DNA from: Pseudorhodobacter sp.
Lineage (GTDB): Bacteria > Pseudomonadota > Alphaproteobacteria > Rhodobacterales > Rhodobacteraceae
Direction of reading: 5' to 3'
DNA length: 6,095 nucleotides
Assembly (NCBI GenBank): GCA_014378345.1
Contig: JACMNW010000265.1
Coordinates: 1 to 6,095, forward strand
The notes under the pieces were generated by a model. It did no database searches. It saw only the letters and a list, made by a program, of their open reading frames with translations, and was not told the origin of the DNA. How positions within the stretch are numbered: the stretch's first letter is position 1; each line of letters starts with the position of its first letter. The translations under genes and the position numbers were made by a program. Below are positions 1 to 5,202 of the stretch, piece by piece.

Positions 1-1269
1 CTCAGCGTTTGTAGCTTCGGCATCGGTGCGATCAACGGTAGTGCGGGTATCGAGCAAAAATCGCTGTGCCGATTGGTGGCGGGCGGCAAGGCGGGCGGCG
101 TCTTCGGTGGCTTGGCCCTGCACGGTTTCATGGTCTGTCAGGGCGGCGGCGGCGGCACGGGCCGCTTCGGCCAAATCCGCCAAGCGGTCTTCATGGCCGA
201 TCGTGGCGCGGGTGACTTGGTCAAGTTCCCAGTCCAACCGCGTGATGGTTTCAACAGCGTCGCGGTTCAGGCCTGCTTCGCGGTCTATGTCATGGCCAAG
301 CTGCGCGGACCGCGCACGCAGGGTTTCGATCAGGGCAAGTGCGCGGGCTTCTTGATCGGCCAGCGTGTCCCGCTGGACGGACAGGCGTTGCAGTACAGCG
401 GCGGCGATGGCTTCTTCTTCACGCATTGCGGGCAGGGCCGCGTCGGCTGTGGCGCGCAGGACGGTGGCAAGGCGGGAGGTTTGTTCAGCGCGTGATGCGG
501 CAATGACACGGTCGCGCAGGGTGGCATCGGCCTCTAGCCGCGCAAGATCAGCCTCGCGCCAGCGGCGGTACAGAAGCATACCTTCGGCGCGGCGCAATTC
601 CTCGCCGATTTCGCGGTATCGGGCGGCCTGGCGGGCTTGGCGGGCAAGGGTGGCAAGCTGGGTGGCCAAGGCTTCGAGCACATCGTCAAGCCGGGTCAGA
701 TTGACCTCTGTCGCGGAAAGGCGGAGTTCAGCTTCATGCCTGCGCTGATAAAGGCCGGAGATACCGGCGGCTTCTTCCAATATACGGCGGCGGCTTTTGG
801 GTTTGGCATTGATCAGTTCAGAAATTTGGCCTTGGCGGACCAAAGCAGGCGAATGCGATCCGGTAGAGGCATCTGCAAACAGCATCTGGATATCGCGCGC
901 GCGGACCTCTTTCGCGTTGGCCTTGTAGGCAGATCCGGCATCGCGGGTGATGCGGCGGACGATTTCGATCTGGTCGGCCTCGTTAAACCCCGATGGGGCC
1001 AAGCGTTCGGAGTTGTCGATCACCAGCGCCACTTCGGCAAAGTTGCGGGCGGGCCGTGTGGCAGCACCGGCGAAAATCACATCCTCCATTTCGCCGCCGC
1101 GCATGGCCGTGGGGCGGTTTTCGCCCATCACCCAACGGATCGCCTCCAAAAGGTTGGATTTGCCGCAGCCATTGGGGCCGACAACACCTGTCAGGCCCTG
1201 ATGGATGACAAGATCCGTCGGGTCGACAAAGCTTTTGAAGCCGTTGAGGCGAAGGCGGGAAAAGCGCAA
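1..1269 (-). CDS. smc: Chromosome segregation protein SMC, N-terminal part (3' end outside window)
   Basis: This encodes the first 423 residues of the SMC ATPase, the core of the bacterial condensin that organises and helps segregate the chromosome, normally with ScpA and ScpB. The N-terminal head is clear: RLRLNGFKSFVDPTDL at about residues 5-20, a Walker A motif GPNGCGKSN at 31-39, the Q-loop region LVRQGQISEL at 143-152, and RRILEEAAGI at 161-170. After about residue 178 the chain becomes Ala/Arg/Glu/Leu-rich with heptad-like spacing, as expected for the coiled-coil arm. The family is usually about 1,150 residues, so roughly two thirds is missing, including the hinge, ABC signature and Walker B. 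The start is TTG at 1269-1267, giving MRFSRLRLNGF as expected for the family; an in-frame TAG lies 33 bases upstream and no ATG or GTG occurs between. A possible Shine-Dalgarno AAGG lies 9 bases before the TTG. Identification is very secure; the exact start is likely. Confidence 0.97.
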   Translation of the reverse strand, partial: MRFSRLRLNGFKSFVDPTDLVIHQGLTGVVGPNGCGKSNLLEAIRWVMGENRPTAMRGGEMEDVIFAGAATRPARNFAEVALVIDNSERLAPSGFNEADQIEIVRRITRDAGSAYKANAKEVRARDIQMLFADASTGSHSPALVRQGQISELINAKPKSRRRILEEAAGISGLYQRRHEAELRLSATEVNLTRLDDVLEALATQLATLARQARQAARYREIGEELRRAEGMLLYRRWREADLARLEADATLRDRVIAASRAEQTSRLATVLRATADAALPAMREEEAIAAAVLQRLSVQRDTLADQEARALALIETLRARSAQLGHDIDREAGLNRDAVETITRLDWELDQVTRATIGHEDRLADLAEAARAAAAALTDHETVQGQATEDAARLAARHQSAQRFLLDTRTTVDRTDAEATNAE

Positions 1270-1301
1270 CCTTTGTAACCTTGTGATTCCGACGGTTGCC
1301 T

Positions 1302-1330
1302 ACAGTCTTGCGAAGCCGGGTCTAAGTCAA
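1302..1330 (-). promoter_or_regulatory. Candidate promoter for smc
   Basis: Reading leftwards on the minus strand, TTGACT (1330-1325) matches five of six bases of a sigma-70 -35 box. It lies about 55 bases before the smc TTG start. The hexamer 17 bases downstream (GACTGT, 1307-1302) matches the -10 consensus poorly. Since smc is divergent from its neighbour, it must be transcribed from somewhere in 1270-1434, and this is the best candidate I can see by eye. Confidence 0.22.
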
Positions 1331-1351
1331 TCAGCACCCCACCGGATATGG

Positions 1352-1374
1352 GGCGGATAAGCGGGTTATCCCCA
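1352..1374. promoter_or_regulatory. Inverted TTATCC pair resembling two DnaA boxes
   Basis: GGATAA (1355-1360) and TTATCC (1366-1371) form a perfect 6-bp inverted repeat around a 5-base spacer in the divergent smc/acetyltransferase gap. Extended outward, the plus-strand half reads TTATCCCCA (1366-1374), matching the DnaA box TTATCCACA at eight of nine positions. The minus-strand half reads TTATCCGCC (1360-1352), matching at seven of nine. It lies about 22 bp upstream of the candidate smc -35 box and 15 bp upstream of the candidate acetyltransferase -35 box, a position suited to an operator. It may instead be a site for another regulator or chance. Confidence 0.25.
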
Positions 1375-1388
1375 AGATATTGGTTGAG

Positions 1389-1417
1389 TTGACGGATGGC
1401 ACCGGTCGGCGTCTGAT
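1389..1417 (+). promoter_or_regulatory. Candidate promoter for the acetyltransferase/flavoprotein unit
   Basis: TTGACG (1389-1394) matches five of six bases of the -35 consensus. After a 17-base spacer comes TCTGAT (1412-1417), which matches four of six bases of the -10 consensus. Transcription would then start near 1424, leaving a leader of only about 11 bases that begins at the Shine-Dalgarno sequence. The short leader is a reason for doubt. Confidence 0.25.
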
Positions 1418-1434
1418 GCTGTGAAGGAGCCGTC

Positions 1435-1905
1435 ATGAAACCACAGCGCGCGCAAGACCCCTATGATTGGCTGCATTTGCGCGACCTGATTGTACGCGCT
1501 TTTGCGCACATGGATGGGCGGATCGATCCGCCGTCATCGGCGCATCACCTGACGCCTGCGGATATTGCAGACCAAGCGGTGACGGGTGAGGTTTGGGTGA
1601 TTGGCGCGCCTGCGGTGGCTTGTGTGTTTATCTCGCCCCTGCCCCACGCGCTGTATCTGGGCAAGTTGGCGGTAGACCCGGCGGTTCAACGGATGGGTTA
1701 TGGGCGACGGTTGATCGCGGTGGCAGAACTGCGCGCCCACGCGTTCGGGTTGCCCGCGTTGGAGCTGTGGACGCGCATTGAACTTACGGAAAATCACGCC
1801 ACCTTTCGGGCGTTGGGGTTTGCGCAAACGGGCACCCGCGCGCATGCGGGGTTTGATCGCCCGACGACGTTGATTTTCACCAAGCGCTTGGGCACTGCCG
1901 CCTGA
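1435..1905 (+). CDS. GNAT family N-acetyltransferase
   Basis: This 156-residue protein has the length and layout of a single-domain GNAT acetyltransferase, which moves an acetyl group from acetyl-CoA to an amine. The core is YLGKLAVDPAVQ (about 74-85, strand beta4) followed by the acetyl-CoA pyrophosphate loop QRMGYGRR (85-92), matching the family pattern Q/R-x-x-G-x-G/A. Residues 95-104 form the next helix, and ELTENHATFRALGFAQTG gives the usual C-terminal Asn-Ala-x-x-x-Phe-x-x-x-Gly-Phe motif. The ATG follows a strong AAGGAG (1424-1429) at 5-base spacing. It is 14 bases upstream of the FMN-reductase-like gene on the same strand, so the two are probably co-transcribed. The substrate cannot be told; both protein and small-molecule acetylation remain possible. 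Confidence 0.9.
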   Translation: MKPQRAQDPYDWLHLRDLIVRAFAHMDGRIDPPSSAHHLTPADIADQAVTGEVWVIGAPAVACVFISPLPHALYLGKLAVDPAVQRMGYGRRLIAVAELRAHAFGLPALELWTRIELTENHATFRALGFAQTGTRAHAGFDRPTTLIFTKRLGTAA

Positions 1906-1919
1906 TTTAAGGGAACTGA

Positions 1920-2462
1920 ATGACTGATTTGACACTTTTGACGATCTGCGGTGCCTTGCGTGCGGGGTCGACCAACCGGTTGCTGTTGGCCGAAGCGGCG
2001 CGGATTTTTGGCGCGGCGCGCGTGGTAATGGGCGATTTACGACTTCCCCTGTATGACAATGATCTGGAGGATACTTCGGGGATACCGGACGAGGTGCAGA
2101 TGTTGGCGGACCAAATTCGCGGGGCGGATGCGGTGGTGATATCGACGCCGGAATACAATAAATCCTTGTCTGGCGTTTTGAAGAACGCGCTGGATTGGGT
2201 CAGCCGGGTGCCGGGGGCTGCGTGGCGGGATAAGCCGGTGGCCATTGTGTCTGCTGCCGATGGCCGGGCGGGCGGTGAGCGAGCGCAGTTTGCATTGCGG
2301 CTGTGCATGGTGGCGTTTCGGCCAAGGCTGCTGACGGGGCCAGAGGTGATGGTAGCAAATTCGCGGCAGGCGTTTGATGCGGAGGGGCGGTTGAGTGATG
2401 CGCGCACGGTAAAGGGATTGACGGAATTGATGCAGGCGTTGCGGGTAGAGGCGATGCGTTAG
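1920..2462 (+). CDS. NADPH-dependent FMN reductase family flavoprotein (ChrR/quinone-reductase-like)
   Basis: The 180-residue product is a flavodoxin-like flavoprotein of the NADPH-dependent FMN reductase family. Members reduce FMN, quinones, azo dyes or chromate, often by two-electron transfer that limits oxidative stress. Visible features are the phosphate-binding loop GALRAGSTNRLL (11-22), a central strand ending in STPEYNKSLSGVLKNALDW (75-93), which carries the family's P-E-Y-N flavin contact, and KPVAIVSAADGRAGGERAQ near 105-123, which forms the late flavin loop. The length is normal for the family. A Shine-Dalgarno AAGGGA (1909-1914) sits 5 bases before the ATG. It directly follows the acetyltransferase gene and probably shares its transcript. 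The physiological electron acceptor is unknown; a soluble cytoplasmic quinone or FMN reductase is my best guess from family knowledge. Confidence 0.92.
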   Translation: MTDLTLLTICGALRAGSTNRLLLAEAARIFGAARVVMGDLRLPLYDNDLEDTSGIPDEVQMLADQIRGADAVVISTPEYNKSLSGVLKNALDWVSRVPGAAWRDKPVAIVSAADGRAGGERAQFALRLCMVAFRPRLLTGPEVMVANSRQAFDAEGRLSDARTVKGLTELMQALRVEAMR

Positions 2463-2463
2463 G

Positions 2464-2483
2464 GCACATTTCGAAAAGTGTGC
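2464..2483 (+). terminator. Hairpin between convergent genes, possible terminator
   Basis: Two bases after the flavoprotein stop codon, GCACATTT and AAAGTGTGC-type arms form an 8-bp stem (one T-G wobble) closed by a CGAA tetraloop. The stem ends at 2483 and is followed on the plus strand by AACGGTTTT, so any T-tract is offset and weak. It lies in a 51-bp gap between two genes that point at each other, which fits a terminator for the plus-strand unit. The poor T-tract keeps confidence moderate. Confidence 0.4.
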
Positions 2484-2513
2484 AACGGTTTTCGGATGAA
2501 ATGCGCGCGTCGA

Positions 2514-3560
2514 CTAATGTTTCAGGCTGGCGTTAACGTGAAATTCGGGTGGGATGGTATCATGACCGTCCAGCACCAGATCGGCCATCACTTCGGCCAC
2601 TTTCGGGGCCATGCCAAAGCCGATCTTGAAGCCGCCATTGGCGATGAAATGGCCGGGGCGGTCTGGCCAAGCGCCCAGCATCGGGGCGCGTGACTTGGCG
2701 CGGGGGCGCAAGCCTGCCCAGCAGGTTATGACGGGGGCATTTGCCAGAGCCGGGCAAGCGAGAATGGCTTTTTGGTGCAAGGCATCGAGTTGGGTGTCGG
2801 TAGCCTGCGGGTCGGTCCATGTGGATTCCGACGTAGAGCCGATGGCAACTGTGCCATTGGCGTGGGGCACGATATGCAGTCCGTCGACAAAAAGTTGCGG
2901 TTCGTTTTGGGCATCGTGGCGCAGCAGCAGGGCTTGGCCTTTCACGCCGCTGCCAGCGGGTTGGGTGAGGGCTTCGGACAGGTCATAGAGGCCAGCGGTC
3001 CCGGTGGCCCAGATGGTTGGGCCTTCGGGTTGCGCGTTGCCGATGATGATTTCGCCGCCTTTGGACGTGATGGCAGCAGCTAGGGCTGCCAAGGCCTGCA
3101 CCGGGTTCAAGCGGGCGGTGAGGGTATCTTGCACCATAAAGCCAGAGGGACTTTGCGGTTGCCATTGTGCGTTGGTGGTGGGGATGACCTGCCAATCGGC
3201 CAGCCCACGCCAAAGGGTTTGCGCGGTCTGATGACGCGCGTTTGCGATGTCCACGGCACGGGCATCGGCCAAGGGCTGCAGGCGGCCAGTGCGGCCGTAG
3301 CCTGTGGGCAAATTGGAGGCTTTGGCCACCGCTGCCCACCAGCTTTCGGCCATCAGCAGGCTTTCGAGTTGAAAGGCTTTCTTGGCATTCCATGCCTCCG
3401 GCACATGCGGCGACAGGCTGCCCACCGGGCCGCCGCTGGAGCCTGCACCGATTTCGCGAGACTCGATCACGCGCACCTTTACACCGCGCAAGGTGGCGGC
3501 CCAAGCGATGGACAGGCCGAAGACTCCAGCACCCATTACTGTAATATCTGGCCTTGCCAT
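2514..3560 (-). CDS. FAD-dependent oxidoreductase, DAO family; likely stand-alone MnmC oxidoreductase (MnmC2-like)
   Basis: This 348-residue flavoprotein has a complete Rossmann FAD site: ITVMGAGVFGLSIAW (6-20) with GxGxxG at 10-15 and the ribose-binding Glu33 at the end of VRVIE. GAGSSGGPVGSLSPHVPE (38-55) resembles the loop after the FAD site in the MnmC oxidase domain, as I recall that family. GLRPRAKSRAPMLG (about 283-296) and FIANGGFKIGFGMAP (305-319) are the C-terminal FAD-binding motifs of the D-amino-acid-oxidase fold. It starts 69 bp from mnmD, on the opposite strand. In E. coli the bifunctional MnmC fuses these two activities, and its oxidase removes the carboxymethyl group from cmnm5(s2)U34 in tRNA to give nm5(s2)U34. 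I infer the same role from the neighbour. A glycine oxidase or other small-amine oxidase is the main alternative. AGG lies 5 bases before the ATG. Confidence 0.85.
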   Translation of the reverse strand: MARPDITVMGAGVFGLSIAWAATLRGVKVRVIESREIGAGSSGGPVGSLSPHVPEAWNAKKAFQLESLLMAESWWAAVAKASNLPTGYGRTGRLQPLADARAVDIANARHQTAQTLWRGLADWQVIPTTNAQWQPQSPSGFMVQDTLTARLNPVQALAALAAAITSKGGEIIIGNAQPEGPTIWATGTAGLYDLSEALTQPAGSGVKGQALLLRHDAQNEPQLFVDGLHIVPHANGTVAIGSTSESTWTDPQATDTQLDALHQKAILACPALANAPVITCWAGLRPRAKSRAPMLGAWPDRPGHFIANGGFKIGFGMAPKVAEVMADLVLDGHDTIPPEFHVNASLKH

Positions 3561-3578
3561 TTCGCCTGCCCTTACTCA

Positions 3579-3589
3579 TTGTCAGACAA
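3579..3589. repeat. 11-bp palindrome in the divergent oxidoreductase/mnmD gap
   Basis: TTGTCAGACAA is a perfect inverted repeat, TTGTC and GACAA around a central A. It sits 20 bp from the oxidoreductase start and 40 bp from the mnmD start, so a protein bound there could control both. Its left half also reads TTGTCA, a five-of-six match to a -35 box, but I see no good -10 hexamer 16-18 bases downstream. It is short, so chance is possible. Confidence 0.3.
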
Positions 3590-3596
3590 CTCGCGG

Positions 3597-3622
3597 AAAC
3601 CCCTGCCCGCGACCAAGGGTTT
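3597..3622 (+). promoter_or_regulatory. Small inverted repeat covering the mnmD Shine-Dalgarno
   Basis: AAACCC (3597-3602) can pair with GGGTTT (3617-3622), enclosing a 14-base loop. The right arm overlaps the likely ribosome-binding sequence AAGGG (3615-3619) of mnmD, which lies 10 bases before its ATG. Folding would partly hide the site. A 6-bp stem with a long loop is weak, so this is only a candidate for modest translational control. Confidence 0.2.
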
Positions 3623-3629
3623 ACGGCAA

Positions 3630-4307
3630 ATGATTTCCCCCGACCAGAGTGCGGCTTTAAGCTGGCGCGACGATGTGATCCCGGTATCGACACGGTTTGA
3701 CGACCCCTATTTCTCGCTTGGCGGCGGGCTTGCAGAAACGCGGCATGTGTTTTTGGGCGGCAATGATTTGCCCGCGCGGTTTGTGCCCGGCTTTCATGTA
3801 GCGGAACTGGGGTTTGGCACCGGGTTGAACCTGTTAGCCACGTTGATTGCTTGGCGCAGTGCTGGGAGCATGGGGCTGTTGCGCTATACCTCGTTTGAGG
3901 CCTATCCGATGACGGCGGGCGATATGGCACGGGCGCTGGCGGCGTTTCCGGAGGCGTTGGCGGTGGCGGGGCCGATGCTGGAGCAATGGGCGGCGGGCAA
4001 AACCACGATCCGCCTGCTGGATTTGGAAGCAGAGGTTATTCTTGGCGATGCAGGGGAGGCGTTGCCGGCGTGGGGCGGGGCCGCGGATGCGTGGTATCTG
4101 GATGGGTTTTCGCCTGCGAAGAACCCGGAATTGTGGACGGATAGCTTAATGCAAGGCGTGGCGCGGCATACCAAACCGGGCGGCACCTTTGCCACCTATA
4201 CGGCGGCGGGGCATGTGCGGCGCAGTTTGGCAGAAGCCGGGTTTACGGTGGAACGGCGCGTAGGGTTTGGTGCGAAACGGCATATGTCGGCAGGGGTGTT
4301 GGCATGA
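3630..4307 (+). CDS. mnmD: tRNA (5-methylaminomethyl-2-thiouridine)(34) methyltransferase MnmD
   Basis: This 225-residue protein is the stand-alone form of the MnmC methyltransferase domain (formerly DUF752). It transfers a methyl group from SAM to nm5(s2)U34 at the tRNA wobble position, giving mnm5(s2)U34. Diagnostic segments are DDPYFSLGGGLAETRHVFL (24-42, substrate-side N-terminus), the SAM motif ELGFGTGLN (59-67), YTSFEAYPM (86-94) with acidic Glu90 placed to bind the SAM ribose, DGFSPAKNPELW (158-169, the family signature) and TFATYTAAGHVRR (186-198). I chose the ATG at 3630 because it places the conserved LSWRDD start at residue 10. The open frame continues upstream to 3129, but that part is antisense to the oxidoreductase and has no family match. 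The stop overlaps the transporter start (ATGA). The divergent FAD oxidoreductase probably supplies the preceding step. Confidence 0.95.
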   Translation: MISPDQSAALSWRDDVIPVSTRFDDPYFSLGGGLAETRHVFLGGNDLPARFVPGFHVAELGFGTGLNLLATLIAWRSAGSMGLLRYTSFEAYPMTAGDMARALAAFPEALAVAGPMLEQWAAGKTTIRLLDLEAEVILGDAGEALPAWGGAADAWYLDGFSPAKNPELWTDSLMQGVARHTKPGGTFATYTAAGHVRRSLAEAGFTVERRVGFGAKRHMSAGVLA

Positions 4308-5188
4308 CTGACAAAGACGCGACTAAGGGCATCAGGTTGATGATCACCGCCGTGACCGTGTTTGCCATGCAAGACGGATTCTCGCGGCATTTGGCGGAAA
4401 CGTATAACACCTATATGGTGATCATGATCCGTTATTGGTTTTTCGTGGCCTTTGTCGTGGTGTTGGCAATGCGTCAACCGCAAGGGTTTCGCGCCGCCAT
4501 TCGCACCCGCCATCCGTGGTTGCACCTTTTGCGCGCCAGTCTGTTGATCACCGAGGTTTGCGCTATTGTGCAGGGCTATACCTTGATCGGGCTGATCAAC
4601 AGCCATGCGATTTTTGCGGTTTGCCCATTGCTGGTGGCGGGGTTGGCGGTGCCTTTATTGGGCGAGCGGATCTCATGGCAACGCTGGGCGGCGATTGGCG
4701 CCGGGCTGGCGGGGGTGTTGATCATTTTGCAGCCCGGGTCAGGGGTGTTTTCGCTGGCATCGTTGCTGCCGTTTGCCGCCGCGTTGATGTTCGCGATTTA
4801 TAGTTTGCTGACACGCCTTGCCACCCGAGACGAGCCTGCCTTTGTGGCTTTGTTCTGGGTTGGGATCATCGGGGCAGTATTGGTGACGGCAATTGGTTTG
4901 CCGAATTGGCAGCCGATGTTGGGGGCAGACTGGCTGTGGATGACAGTTTACGCGCTACTTGCACTGCTGGGGAATTGGCTGTTGATCCGGTGCTATGAAG
5001 TGGCGGAGGCGAGTTCGGTACAGCCCTTCGCCTATTTGCAGATCGTGTTGGTAAGCTTGGTCGGGATTGTGGTGTACGGTGAGGTATTGCGCCCGCCGGT
5101 GTTGATTGGCGGGGCGATTGTCGTGGCGGCGGGGCTATTCGCGCTGCTGCACAATCGACGGCAGGGGAAAGTTATATTGCCACAATAA
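4304..5188 (+). CDS. DMT superfamily transporter, EamA type
   Basis: The 294-residue product is a cytoplasmic-membrane permease of the drug/metabolite transporter superfamily. Ten hydrophobic helices can be placed at roughly 11-28, 37-56, 74-92, 99-118, 127-143, 148-169, 178-198, 209-229, 240-258 and 264-283. These form two EamA repeats; the first ends in LGERISWQRWAAIGAGLAGV (119-138) and the second in YGEVLRPPVLIGGAIVVAAG (258-277). The tail is short and basic. The ATG overlaps the mnmD stop as ATGA, with AGGGGTG (4292-4298) as Shine-Dalgarno, so its translation is probably coupled to mnmD. The family exports or imports amino acids, nucleosides and other metabolites. The overall arrangement recalls the RhtA-like group and the Rickettsia SAM carrier, but the substrate cannot be read from sequence. 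Confidence 0.93.
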   Translation: MTDKDATKGIRLMITAVTVFAMQDGFSRHLAETYNTYMVIMIRYWFFVAFVVVLAMRQPQGFRAAIRTRHPWLHLLRASLLITEVCAIVQGYTLIGLINSHAIFAVCPLLVAGLAVPLLGERISWQRWAAIGAGLAGVLIILQPGSGVFSLASLLPFAAALMFAIYSLLTRLATRDEPAFVALFWVGIIGAVLVTAIGLPNWQPMLGADWLWMTVYALLALLGNWLLIRCYEVAEASSVQPFAYLQIVLVSLVGIVVYGEVLRPPVLIGGAIVVAAGLFALLHNRRQGKVILPQ

Positions 5189-5202
5189 TCGCTTAATTCC
5201 CC
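5164..5202. terminator. Nested inverted repeats across the convergent stop codons
   Basis: GGGGAA (5164-5169) pairs with TTCCCC (5197-5202). Inside it TATTG (5175-5179) pairs with CAATA (5183-5187) around a CCA loop. The structure spans both stop codons and the 4-bp gap between the transporter and transglycosylase genes, in a locally AT-rich patch. Neither strand shows a T-tract after it and the two stems are separated by unpaired bases, so a shared bidirectional terminator is possible but weakly supported. Confidence 0.25.

Noticed and set aside
637..1278. Open frame of 213 codons on the plus strand over the smc head region
   Set aside because: It is antisense to the unmistakable SMC Walker A and Q-loop sequence and has no recognisable motif; high GC content keeps antisense frames open.
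1337..1353. CCCC (1337-1340) pairing with GGGG (1350-1353) as an intergenic hairpin
   Set aside because: A 4-bp stem is too short to mean much in GC-rich DNA, and it competes with the better GGATAA/TTATCC repeat next to it.
1191..1436. Minus-strand frame of 81 codons spanning the smc/acetyltransferase gap, considered as a small gene before smc
   Set aside because: It runs out of frame into the conserved smc N-terminus, its composition looks like random translation, and I recognise no family. It also has no convincing Shine-Dalgarno sequence.
1534..1935. Minus-strand frame of 133 codons antisense to the acetyltransferase
   Set aside because: It has an Arg/Gln-rich shadow composition and no motif, and the plus-strand gene has a strong ribosome-binding site and the full GNAT core.
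3129..3629. Upstream in-frame extension of mnmD by 167 codons
   Set aside because: The extension is antisense to the oxidoreductase and has no methyltransferase similarity; the ATG at 3630 gives the normal family N-terminus.
2983..3930. Minus-strand frame of 315 codons overlapping the oxidoreductase and mnmD
   Set aside because: It is Arg/His/Pro-rich shadow sequence, out of frame with the oxidoreductase and antisense to mnmD; both overlapped genes have clear family motifs.
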